Shown here piece after piece: positions 25,644 to 32,744 of a stretch of 40,266 bases of DNA; positions within the stretch are counted from its first letter, which is position 1; the number at the start of each line of letters is the position of its first letter. The notes under the pieces are model-generated. The model saw nothing but the letters and a program-made list of their open reading frames with translations. It was not told the DNA's origin and did not search any database. The position numbers were made by a program, and so were the translations under genes. The DNA comes from an uncultured Bacteroidota bacterium (lineage in GTDB: Bacteria > Bacteroidota > Bacteroidia > Flavobacteriales > Flavobacteriaceae): positions 1 to 40,266 of the forward strand of contig CABXBY010000007.1 in NCBI GenBank assembly GCA_902510655.1, written 5' to 3'.

Positions 25644-26100
25644 ATGTATTTGGATTCAAATAATATTGAAAAATATTTAAAAAGACTAGACAAAAACAGC
25701 TCTCCTATAATGGGGAACTTTAAACCCTGGTCAAGTGCTATTTCACTGTAATACCTTTATTGAGGTTTCATTGGCAAGAAAAAAAATGAGTTTTTTCACA
25801 AGGATATCCTCCAGGTTTTTTTTTAGATACTTCTTTTTAAAATATTTGAATTATATAGATTTTAACATTAATAAATTCAAAAGAAATTCAGCAACACTTC
25901 CAATTTTTAAAACTTTTCCTAAAGTTATTGATCTTGATAATGAAAAAAACAGATTAATTAAGATTTATAAAAAAGTTGAAGAAATAGATACTGAAAATGT
26001 ATACCATCAAATGTATGGACAAATTCCCTCTTTAGTATTAAAAAAATTAGTTTGCTTTCATACCTCCTATCACTTTAATCAATTTGGTCTTTTTTCTTAA
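25644..26100 (+). pseudogene. DUF1569 family gene broken by a +1 frameshift
   Basis: Reading from ATG 25644 gives MYLDSNNIEKYLKRLDKNSS, then a premature TAA at 25749. The next frame encodes the rest of a DUF1569 protein: LFHCNTFIEVSL, FKTFPKVIDLDNEKNRLI, and the C-terminal VCFHTSYHFNQFGLF (metal-type His pattern). Removing one G from the run GGGG at 25712-25715 joins the two frames and yields MGTLNPGQVLFHCNTF, matching the family block WGxMxxxQMLxHC. The intact protein would have about 151 residues. Function of DUF1569 is unknown; it is a DinB-like four-helix protein with conserved His. Either a recent frameshift or a homopolymer sequencing error could explain it. Confidence 0.8.
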
Positions 26101-26104
26101 AAAA

Positions 26105-26162
26105 GTAAAGTAAACATTACATAATTGAAATATTTTTATATATTTGTAAAGTAAACATTACA
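26105..26162 (+). promoter_or_regulatory. Twin 17-bp operators in front of the XRE operon
   Basis: GTAAAGTAAACATTACA occurs twice without a mismatch, at 26105-26121 and 26146-26162 (41 bp start to start, close to four helical turns). Each copy is an imperfect palindrome (GTAA-GT facing AC-TTAC). The second copy begins at the last base of the -7 box TATATTTG (26139-26146), and the first lies around -33. This is the arrangement expected for a repressor, most likely the XRE protein encoded second in the operon. Confidence 0.75.
26139..26146 (+). promoter_or_regulatory. -7 promoter box of the membrane-protein/XRE operon
   Basis: TATATTTG is a full match to TAnnTTTG, 26 nt before the ATG at 26173. 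No TTTG is present at the ideal -33 position, which is occupied by the upstream operator copy. Confidence 0.6.
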
Positions 26163-26172
26163 AAATATAATT

Positions 26173-26559
26173 ATGAAAGAACAAAAAAAACAAACCAAGG
26201 TTATGCTAGGATGGACATTAGCATGGGTAGTAAGTTTAGCCTTTTTAACAGGTGCAGAAAACACATTATGGAATGATTTAATATATACTAAAATAGGATT
26301 ATTAATAAATTTAGCTATTGGAATTGGTATGATAGTAGCTAATAAAAATTTGTTTAAGACTTATGACGAGTTACAAAAGAAAATCCAATTTGAAGCAATG
26401 GCCATCACGTTAGGTTTAGCTGTTGTTGTTGGTCTAACATATGAGGTTTCTTTTGATTTTGGAGTTATTGACAAGGAACCCGAGTTTGAATATTTAATGT
26501 TATTTATATCTTTTTCTTATACAGCTTCTAATATTATTAACGCGAGAAGATACAAATGA
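26173..26559 (+). CDS. Membrane protein encoded with an XRE regulator (DUF2178-like)
   Basis: A 128-residue protein with four hydrophobic helices: VMLGWTLAWVVSLAFLTG, IGLLINLAIGIGMIVAN, EAMAITLGLAVVVGLTYEV and YLMLFISFSYTASNII. Between helices 2 and 3 is the conserved-looking linker TYDELQKKIQFEAMA, and the end is NARRYK. Layout and linker resemble DUF2178-type proteins that are regularly paired with YozG-like XRE repressors in Bacteroidota and Firmicutes. The function is not known. Its TGA stop overlaps the XRE ATG (ATGA), so the pair is translationally coupled. Confidence 0.75.
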   Translation: MKEQKKQTKVMLGWTLAWVVSLAFLTGAENTLWNDLIYTKIGLLINLAIGIGMIVANKNLFKTYDELQKKIQFEAMAITLGLAVVVGLTYEVSFDFGVIDKEPEFEYLMLFISFSYTASNIINARRYK

Positions 26560-26750
26560 AAAACAGAGTAAAAGAACTAAGAAAAAATCAAAAATTAACT
26601 CAAGAAGAACTAGCTGAGCTAATTGGTATTTCAAGGCAAGCTATTAATGCAATTGAAAAAGAAAAATTTGATCCAAGTTTACCAACCGCATTTAAAATAG
26701 CCAATTTATTTAAAACAACAATTGAAGACATATTTACATTTTCTAATTAA
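26556..26750 (+). CDS. XRE-family helix-turn-helix repressor, YozG-like
   Basis: A 64-residue single-domain DNA-binding protein. The five-helix HTH_3 fold is complete: MKNRVKELRKNQKLTQEELA, then AELIGISRQAINAIEKEKFD (recognition helix around RQAINAIE), then AFKIANLFKTTIEDIFTF. This is the compact Cro/C1-like type with no ligand domain. It very probably represses its own operon by binding the two 17-bp repeats around the promoter. It overlaps the upstream gene by four bases and ends one base before the next ATG. Confidence 0.92.
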   Translation: MKNRVKELRKNQKLTQEELAELIGISRQAINAIEKEKFDPSLPTAFKIANLFKTTIEDIFTFSN

Positions 26751-26751
26751 T

Positions 26752-26895
26752 ATGAAAGAATCTAAAACATCAGTATGAGCAGGAATAGGTTTAATTGCTG
26801 GAATTACAATCGGAAGTATCACTAATAATATTGGCTTATGGGTTGCATTAGGTTTATGTTTTGGTGCGGGCATTGGGCAGATACTAGACAAGTAA
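26752..26895 (+). pseudogene. Small Gly-rich membrane protein gene interrupted by TGA
   Basis: From ATG 26752 the frame reads MKESKTSV, then TGA at 26776-26778 (codon 9), then AGIGLIAGITIGSITNNIGL and WVALGLCFGAGIGQILDK up to TAA 26893-26895. Two glycine-zipper helices around a short NNIG turn form a coherent 47-residue product if codon 9 is read as an amino acid. Trp (TGG) is the likely ancestral codon, since similar small proteins read KWAGIG at this point. TGA serves as a normal stop elsewhere in the window (26557-26559, 17700-17702), so a reassigned code is not the explanation. It is the third gene of the XRE operon, 1 nt after the XRE stop. Confidence 0.7.
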
Positions 26896-26912
26896 TAGCA
26901 TTAATCAAATAG

Positions 26913-26972
26913 CTGAATCCTTTAAAAATATTCCATATATAATTTATTTGATTTTAAATTGAAAGGATTCAG
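26913..26972. terminator. Long inverted repeat between convergent genes, probable bidirectional terminator
   Basis: CTGAATCCTTT (26913-26923) and AAAGGATTCAG (26962-26972) are exact reverse complements (11 bp). Inside, TTTAAAA and TTTTAAA can extend the stem. The loop is long and no T-run follows, so this is not a textbook Rho-independent site. It touches the Rieske stop codon. Confidence 0.5.
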
Positions 26973-28061
26973 TTATAAATTTAAAAAATCTGAAATCAAT
27001 CTGTGAAAATGATGTACACCCTGTTCTCTTGTAGGTGAAAATCTTCCTGCTTTATAAAATGACGATCTTAAACCATTATGAACATTTTCTACTACAAACT
27101 CATCTTCTTCTTCTACCTTTTGAAGTTGATTACCCGCTCCCCTATTTAGTTTAGATTCATCGAGTACATAAGATTTAAAAGAAACCTTAGTCAAGGAATC
27201 TGAAATTGGTTTTACAATATTTATGGATAGTCCCCATGGGTAAAAATTAAACATCATGTTTGGGAAAACCCAGTAGTAGTATGCTGCAACATTTTTTCCA
27301 AAATCAGGATGATCTTTAGGAAGTTCAAAGACATCACTATCATTTTCACTATATCCAATTTGTAAATTACAATGATCATATACTTCTGTTTTATAAATGT
27401 TGTAATCTAAAACCTCATTTAAATCTTTGTGAACAAATGGAATATGAAATCCCTCTAAATAATTATCACAATACAACGCCCAATGAGCATTAATGGTAAA
27501 GTCTTTTGATAAAGAATCATCAAACTCAAAATTTTCAATTGGGAGAAAACCTATCCTTTCATTTATTTTATCTATTACTTTTTGAAAATCAAACGAAGGA
27601 TTTAGTCCAGCGAATAATAATTTTCCCCACTTAATAAGAGGAAACTCATGTAAATTATCACACGGTCTTGGAAAATCCTTAGCCTTTTCAAACTCAGGCA
27701 TATATTCAAATTTTCCTTTATTATTAAATCTTCTTCCATGGTACATACAAACCAACTTTTTTGATTTTCCTGCTTCAAAAACTAAAAGATTTCCTCTGTG
27801 AGTACAAACATTAGTTAAGCAATGAATAATATCATCTTCATCTTTAGTTAAAACTATTGGCTCATTTAAATAGTCTTTTAATATTGTTGAAGGATAAACT
27901 GAGCTTTTATCTTTAACCATATCAGTGTCACCTATCCACTGCCATGATTTTAAAAATATTTTAGATTTTAAATCTTCAAAAACTTTTGAATCTTTATAAA
28001 AAGATGATGGTAAGGTTTCAGCTTTAGAAATATCGGACTCTACATTGAATTTATTTTTCAT
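26973..28061 (-). CDS. Rieske non-haem iron oxygenase, ring-hydroxylating alpha-subunit type
   Basis: A 362-residue oxygenase. Rieske [2Fe-2S] ligands are C86-x-H88 (CTHRG) and C105-x-x-H108 (CMYHGRRF). The catalytic domain has the mononuclear-iron motif NYLEGFHIPFVH (H206, H211). This is the single-component-like group that includes choline and carnitine monooxygenases and many SRPBCC-domain aromatic oxygenases. No reductase is encoded nearby. ATG 28061 is chosen over a TTG 15 codons upstream, because the upstream extension has no family similarity and runs into the promoter region. It is divergent from an ALDH7-type dehydrogenase, an arrangement that hints at hydroxylation followed by aldehyde oxidation. 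Confidence 0.9.
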   Translation of the reverse strand: MKNKFNVESDISKAETLPSSFYKDSKVFEDLKSKIFLKSWQWIGDTDMVKDKSSVYPSTILKDYLNEPIVLTKDEDDIIHCLTNVCTHRGNLLVFEAGKSKKLVCMYHGRRFNNKGKFEYMPEFEKAKDFPRPCDNLHEFPLIKWGKLLFAGLNPSFDFQKVIDKINERIGFLPIENFEFDDSLSKDFTINAHWALYCDNYLEGFHIPFVHKDLNEVLDYNIYKTEVYDHCNLQIGYSENDSDVFELPKDHPDFGKNVAAYYYWVFPNMMFNFYPWGLSINIVKPISDSLTKVSFKSYVLDESKLNRGAGNQLQKVEEEDEFVVENVHNGLRSSFYKAGRFSPTREQGVHHFHRLISDFLNL

Positions 28062-28118
28062 TTTATGACTATTACCTAATTCCAAGTTAGCTGAAAAAAT
28101 AAACAATTCAAATTTGAT

Positions 28119-28126
28119 TAAGTTTG
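28119..28126 (+). promoter_or_regulatory. -7 promoter box of the ALDH gene
   Basis: TAAGTTTG fits TAnnTTTG and lies 18 nt before the ATG at 28145. There is no TTTG at the right distance upstream, so it is only a partial promoter match. Confidence 0.4.
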
Positions 28127-28144
28127 CTTAACAAATTATTAAAA

Positions 28145-29686
28145 ATGAGTCAAAACAACATATCAGAAATATTAATAAAACTTGGAATTAAAGATGAACA
28201 ACAAGGTTGTTCAAATGGAACAGAATGGTTTGGTTCAGATTCTAAAATTAGCTCTTTTAGTCCTGTTGACGGATCTGAACTTGGAAAAGTAACCACTGGT
28301 AATAAAGATGATTATGAAAAATTAATTACTGATGCTCAAAACGCCTTTAAATCGTTTAGAAAAATTCCTGCTCCAAAAAGAGGAGAACTTGTTAGACAAC
28401 TTGGTAACAAAATAAGAGAAAATAAAGCTGAACTTGGAGAACTGGTTTCAATAGAAATGGGTAAATCTCTTCAGGAGGGATTAGGAGAGGTTCAGGAGAT
28501 GATTGATATATGTGACTTTGCAGTAGGTCTTTCTAGACAGCTGTACGGTCTTACAATGCATTCCGAGAGACCAAATCACAGAATGTATGAACAATATCAT
28601 CCGCTTGGAATAGTTGGTGTTATATCTGCTTTTAATTTTCCAGTCGCTGTTTGGAGTTGGAATGTAGCACTTGCTTGGATTTGTGGAAATGTTTGTATTT
28701 GGAAACCATCAGAAAAAACTCCTCTGTGCGGCGTAGTTTGTCAAAAATTAATAGCCGATGTTTTAAAAGAAAATAATATGGATAACGGTATCTCCTGTTT
28801 AATAAATGGAGATAGTCAAGTTGGAAAATGGATGTCAGAAGACAATAGGATAAATCTTCTCTCTGCAACTGGGTCAACAAGAATGGGAAAAGATGTTGCT
28901 CAAAAAGTTGGTGCAAGACTCGGTAAGTCTTTACTTGAGTTAGGAGGAAATAATGCAATTATTGTTACACCAAGTATGGACATAAAGCAAGCTGTTATAA
29001 ATATTGTTTTTGGAGCTGTAGGAACTTGTGGACAAAGATGTACATCAACAAGAAGAATCATTGTACATGAATCTATAATCTCAGAAATTAAAACTGAACT
29101 AGCAAAAGCATACAGACAGTTAAAAATTGGTAATCCACTTGACGAAAGTAATCATGTAGGGCCTCTCATTGATGTTGATGCTGTCAACCAATATAACTCA
29201 GCCTTAAATCAAATTAAAGATCAGGGTGGGAAATTAATTGTTGAAGGTGGAGTTCTTTTAGGTGATGATTATAAAAGTGGGTGCTACGTTAAACCTGCAA
29301 TTGCTGAAATCAAAAACGAAGCTTCAATTGTCCAAACAGAAACATTTGCTCCTATTTTGTATGTAATTGAATATAAAGGAGAAGTTCAAAATGCTATAGA
29401 AATAATGAATGATGTCAAACAAGGTCTTTCTTCATCAATTATGACTAAAGATCTAAAAGAATCTGAAATATTTTTATCAGCATCTGGAAGTGATTGTGGA
29501 ATTGCTAATGTAAATATAGGTACATCTGGAGCTGAGATTGGTGGAGCATTTGGAGGAGAGAAAGAAACTGGAGGAGGAAGAGAAAGTGGATCAGATGCTT
29601 GGAAAATTTATATGCGTAGACAAACTAATACTATTAATTATTCAAGTGAACTAGCCTTAGCTCAAGGAATTAATTTTGATTTATAA
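28145..29686 (+). CDS. Aldehyde dehydrogenase, ALDH7 (alpha-aminoadipic semialdehyde dehydrogenase/antiquitin) type
   Basis: A 513-residue NAD-dependent aldehyde dehydrogenase. Catalytic C299 lies in GTCGQRCTSTRR, general base E265 in LLELGGNN, and the transition-state Asn N164 in SAFNFPVAVWSWN. TMHSERPNHRMYEQYHPLG and GGAFGGEKETGGGRESGSD are hallmarks of the antiquitin (ALDH7A1) group, which oxidises alpha-aminoadipic semialdehyde/piperideine-6-carboxylate in lysine degradation. Some bacterial members act on other semialdehydes or betaine aldehyde. ATG 28145 is preferred to a TTG seven codons upstream, which overlaps the -7 box. It is divergent from the Rieske oxygenase. Confidence 0.95.
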   Translation: MSQNNISEILIKLGIKDEQQGCSNGTEWFGSDSKISSFSPVDGSELGKVTTGNKDDYEKLITDAQNAFKSFRKIPAPKRGELVRQLGNKIRENKAELGELVSIEMGKSLQEGLGEVQEMIDICDFAVGLSRQLYGLTMHSERPNHRMYEQYHPLGIVGVISAFNFPVAVWSWNVALAWICGNVCIWKPSEKTPLCGVVCQKLIADVLKENNMDNGISCLINGDSQVGKWMSEDNRINLLSATGSTRMGKDVAQKVGARLGKSLLELGGNNAIIVTPSMDIKQAVINIVFGAVGTCGQRCTSTRRIIVHESIISEIKTELAKAYRQLKIGNPLDESNHVGPLIDVDAVNQYNSALNQIKDQGGKLIVEGGVLLGDDYKSGCYVKPAIAEIKNEASIVQTETFAPILYVIEYKGEVQNAIEIMNDVKQGLSSSIMTKDLKESEIFLSASGSDCGIANVNIGTSGAEIGGAFGGEKETGGGRESGSDAWKIYMRRQTNTINYSSELALAQGINFDL

Positions 29687-29705
29687 AAAACCCTCATAAA
29701 GAGGG
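29685..29705 (-). terminator. Terminator of the TonB/HMA operon, shared 3' region with ALDH
   Basis: CCCTC (29691-29695), loop ATAAA, GAGGG (29701-29705). On the minus strand the stem is followed by six T, so it terminates the operon ending at 29737. On the plus strand there is no T-run, so it is weak for ALDH. The stem resembles that at 24513-24527. Confidence 0.8.
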
Positions 29706-29736
29706 TCGTAAATAATTGAAATAAAAAGTTCTTTAT

Positions 29737-30144
29737 TTATTTTTCTGGATCATATTGACAACACATTGGAAGATTGTCGTATGCTTCCTGATTTAAATCC
29801 ACTAAGTCAGTAGAATAACCTGAACTAGCAATCGTATTATGAATTGTGGTAAGATCGACCAATTGATCATCATAAACTAAATCTATTTGCTTAGTCTTCA
29901 CATCCCAAATTGCCTTGTGAACTCCGTCAAGTGATAATGCAGAAGTTTCTATAGTCTTTTTACACATCTTACAATTACCTTTCACACCAAAAGAAGTTTC
30001 AGTACCCATCAATTCTATTATATTTTCTACTTTATCCTCATTAACAATTTCAACTTCATTACTGGAGAATGAATAGTCAGTAATTAAATAACCTATAAAA
30101 GCTCCAATTAGTACTGCAAATATTATTTTAAATGTTGTTTTCAT
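29737..30144 (-). CDS. Membrane-anchored heavy-metal-associated (HMA) domain protein
   Basis: 135 residues. An uncleaved N-terminal anchor helix (FKIIFAVLIGAFIGYLI) is followed by an HMA ferredoxin-like fold with GNCKMC (C58, C61) and the later strands IWDVKTKQIDLVYDD and IHNTIASSGYSTD. A conserved-looking C-terminal extension ends in LPMCCQYD (C128, C129), giving four possible thiolates. HMA domains bind Cu(I), Zn or similar soft ions. It is a paralogue of the gene just upstream (11-nt gap), and both follow a TonB receptor gene. It is probably periplasm-facing, handing metal over after outer-membrane uptake or trapping excess metal. Confidence 0.88.
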   Translation of the reverse strand: MKTTFKIIFAVLIGAFIGYLITDYSFSSNEVEIVNEDKVENIIELMGTETSFGVKGNCKMCKKTIETSALSLDGVHKAIWDVKTKQIDLVYDDQLVDLTTIHNTIASSGYSTDLVDLNQEAYDNLPMCCQYDPEK

Positions 30145-30155
30145 AGTTTTATAAT

Positions 30156-30500
30156 TTAATGTATTTCTAAAGTTTCATACAAACAACAATCTGGAAGACT
30201 ATTATAAATTTCAGGTGGTGCAGTATATTTATTTGTGCTATGCCCGAGTAAGGAAATTCCCTTGTGAATAACATCTAGAGTTGTTTTTTTTGAATTATAT
30301 ATTAGTGAAATATTATTTGATATGATATCCCAATTAGCATATTTAACTCCTTTGAGTTTTATTGTTCCTTTCTCAATTCTGTCTTTACACATTTCACAAA
30401 CCCCTTTAACTAAAAAAGAAACTTTTAAAGATTTCAAATTGCTTTGCTGAGAAAAACAGAAAGTAGAAAAGAAAAGTGATAGGATAATTATATATTTCAT
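30156..30500 (-). CDS. Secreted heavy-metal-associated (HMA) domain protein
   Basis: 114 residues with a cleavable signal (MKYIIILSLFFSTFCFSQ). HMA core: VSFLVKGVCEMCKDRIEKG (C35, C38), then GVKYANWDIISNNISLIYNS and VIHKGISLLGHST. The tail LPDCCLYE (C105, C106) repeats the double-Cys end of its paralogue, which is therefore a shared feature of this pair and not chance. The likely ligand is Cu(I). Being soluble in the periplasm, it could carry metal from the TonB receptor (encoded 9 nt upstream) to the membrane-anchored paralogue. Confidence 0.88.
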   Translation of the reverse strand: MKYIIILSLFFSTFCFSQQSNLKSLKVSFLVKGVCEMCKDRIEKGTIKLKGVKYANWDIISNNISLIYNSKKTTLDVIHKGISLLGHSTNKYTAPPEIYNSLPDCCLYETLEIH

Positions 30501-30509
30501 TTTACTAAA

Positions 30510-32744
30510 TTAATTATTAAATCTTAAACCTATATAAAAAAGTGCACTATGTATTGGTGCATATACAATTGAGGTATCAAAATCTGTTCCAAAGGGGTAT
30601 CCACCTAAAATTGGATTACTTTGAGTGTATCCTCCAATATTCTCTCCTCCAATATACATCTCAAATTTATTAGAAAACACTCTTGTTATTTGAGAATTAA
30701 ATAAACTGTAATTTGGAGAATAACCTTCAAAATCAATTAATTCAGTGTGACTAGGTAATCTTTGTTTACCAATCCAATTATAGGTAAGGTCAAACTTCCA
30801 TTTAGATCCATTTTTCTTTTCATTAGTGGATACTTCTAAATTTGTAAAAAATCTATTTTTTGGAGTTAAAGGGTTGATCTTCAACCCAGACTTGTATTGT
30901 TTTTTAACATCAAAATTCTTAAATGTTGATTTAATCAAAACATTATTACTTAATTGATATTCAAGATCAATCTGTAAACTTTTAGCAAAACTTTTGCCAT
31001 CTAGATTATAAAATGATACCTCACCCTGAGTTTCCCAATCAACAATAACTTGATTTTCAAAGTCTGTTACATAGTAATCAAAAGTGATATCACCCTCTCT
31101 GTTGTTTATAAAAAATCCTTGTCTAAAACTCAGACCATAATTGAAAGCTTTTTCTGGGTCTAGTCCATAAAATTTTCCTAATTTTTTTGAAATTTTAATT
31201 TGACGTCCTGATGTAAATATATTTTGATTTTCAGAGAATATATTTGAAGACTTTCTTCCTGTTCCTGCAGAAAAACGTAATACAGATTTTTCAAAAGGTT
31301 GATATCTTAAATGGAATCTTGGTGTAAAAAAACTTCCCAAATTATTATGAATATCATATCTTATTCCAGCAACAAGGCTTACAGCATCTAAACTATCGTA
31401 ATTGTATTCAAAAAAACCACCAATAGAATTATCAATTCTATTATATGAATTTATAGTTTGATCTACAATTTCATCAAAATCGTCATATGAAAAATTTAAT
31501 CCTAATTTAATTTTATTTAGGGTACTTCCAATAATAGAATTATAAATTAAGCTTGAATAAAAACTATTTTGATTGATATCATAATTTCGTTTTCCAAAAA
31601 AAGAATCCTGATCATGCCTAGAAAAAGCCATTTGAAATCCTAATGATTGGTAAGGAATACTAGGATTTACATAACCAAATTTAAAATTTGAATCAAATCT
31701 GTTAGTACGAATCTCTCCTCGCCAAGGATAGCGAATAAACACTTTATTTTCAATAATTTCACCCAGTTCTTTTTTATCACTCATAAATCGGTATCCAAAA
31801 AAAGCAACAGTTCCTTTAGAGGGGTTTATATATTGCCATCTATTGAAAAAATTAACTGCATTGGATAGTGGATGATCTAAAAAACCATCGTAATTATTGT
31901 CATTAATATGGTCGTTTTTGTTAGCATGTAAATAAACTCCTGTGCTAAGTTTATCATTTATTATTTTATTACTATGCAGATTAATTTCGTTTCTGCCCAT
32001 GTCATTTGTGTACATGTTTACAAAAAAAGGTGAATCAGAATATGGTTTTTTTAACTCTACATTAATTTGGCCAGAAATACTTTCAAACCCATTAACCACA
32101 CTCCCTGTTCCTTTTGTTATTTGCATACTCTCTACCCATGTTCCAGGGATGAAAGACAAGCCATAAACTTGTGAAGCTCCTCTAATCATTGGTATATTTT
32201 CCTCAGTTATAAGTAAATACGGGCTTTCTAAGCCTAACATTTTAACCTGTTTAACACCAGTTACTGCATTGGAATAACTAACATCTATGGAGGGATTAGT
32301 CTCAAAACTTTCAGAAATATTACAACATGCTGCTTTTAACAATTCATCACTAGAAACGTTTGTAATATTTTGAGTTTTAAAATATGATTTTTGAATTGTT
32401 TTTCTTTTTTTATTTACTACTACTTCATCAAGAATATTTTCATCTTTAAGCATTGTTATATTATAAAATCTTTTATTACTAACGTCAATACTTTCTTCTT
32501 TATAACCCAAAAATTTAAATACAAGTCTATCAGATAAGTTAGACTTTAAAAGTTTATAATTTCCATCAATATTAGAAATGGTTCCTGTTGATGTGTTTTG
32601 CCAAAAAATAGTTACACCAGGGAGTGGGATTATTTCACCAGATTCATTTTTATAACTAATTACCCCCTCAATATAGTCTTGTGAAAAGCCAATTGAGCAT
32701 TGTAATACAAGAGTTATTAGCAATAAATTAAAAAATTTAATCAC
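30510..32744 (-). CDS. TonB-dependent outer-membrane receptor, probably for copper or another soft metal
   Basis: 744 residues. Signal peptide (KFFNLLLITLVLQCSIGFS), then a carboxypeptidase-like regulatory domain at about 25-100 (GVTIFWQNTSTGTISNIDG). The plug follows, with TNVSSDELLKAACCNISE (C140, C141), MLGLESPYLLITEE and GTGSVVNGFESISGQINVEL, and then the beta barrel ending in LFYIGLRFNN. The double Cys in the plug is typical of the receptors that Bacteroidota encode beside HMA proteins. The start codon is GTG at 32744, overlapping the DUF3089 TGA stop by four bases (GTGA). The barrel length is slightly short but complete. Confidence 0.92.
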   Translation of the reverse strand: MIKFFNLLLITLVLQCSIGFSQDYIEGVISYKNESGEIIPLPGVTIFWQNTSTGTISNIDGNYKLLKSNLSDRLVFKFLGYKEESIDVSNKRFYNITMLKDENILDEVVVNKKRKTIQKSYFKTQNITNVSSDELLKAACCNISESFETNPSIDVSYSNAVTGVKQVKMLGLESPYLLITEENIPMIRGASQVYGLSFIPGTWVESMQITKGTGSVVNGFESISGQINVELKKPYSDSPFFVNMYTNDMGRNEINLHSNKIINDKLSTGVYLHANKNDHINDNNYDGFLDHPLSNAVNFFNRWQYINPSKGTVAFFGYRFMSDKKELGEIIENKVFIRYPWRGEIRTNRFDSNFKFGYVNPSIPYQSLGFQMAFSRHDQDSFFGKRNYDINQNSFYSSLIYNSIIGSTLNKIKLGLNFSYDDFDEIVDQTINSYNRIDNSIGGFFEYNYDSLDAVSLVAGIRYDIHNNLGSFFTPRFHLRYQPFEKSVLRFSAGTGRKSSNIFSENQNIFTSGRQIKISKKLGKFYGLDPEKAFNYGLSFRQGFFINNREGDITFDYYVTDFENQVIVDWETQGEVSFYNLDGKSFAKSLQIDLEYQLSNNVLIKSTFKNFDVKKQYKSGLKINPLTPKNRFFTNLEVSTNEKKNGSKWKFDLTYNWIGKQRLPSHTELIDFEGYSPNYSLFNSQITRVFSNKFEMYIGGENIGGYTQSNPILGGYPFGTDFDTSIVYAPIHSALFYIGLRFNN

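Noticed and set aside
26776-26778. Selenocysteine or a TGA=Trp code for the in-frame TGA
   Set aside because: No SECIS-like hairpin was noticed directly after it, and TGA works as a stop in several other genes of the window.
23249-26972. A classical integrative element at tRNA-Arg
   Set aside because: No integrase, transposase, relaxase or repeat of the tRNA 3' end itself was found; only the terminator is repeated.
24513-29705. CCCTC/GAGGG stems at 24513-24527 and 29691-29705 as a mobile repeat
   Set aside because: The similarity is limited to five-base stems next to A/T runs, which is ordinary for terminators.
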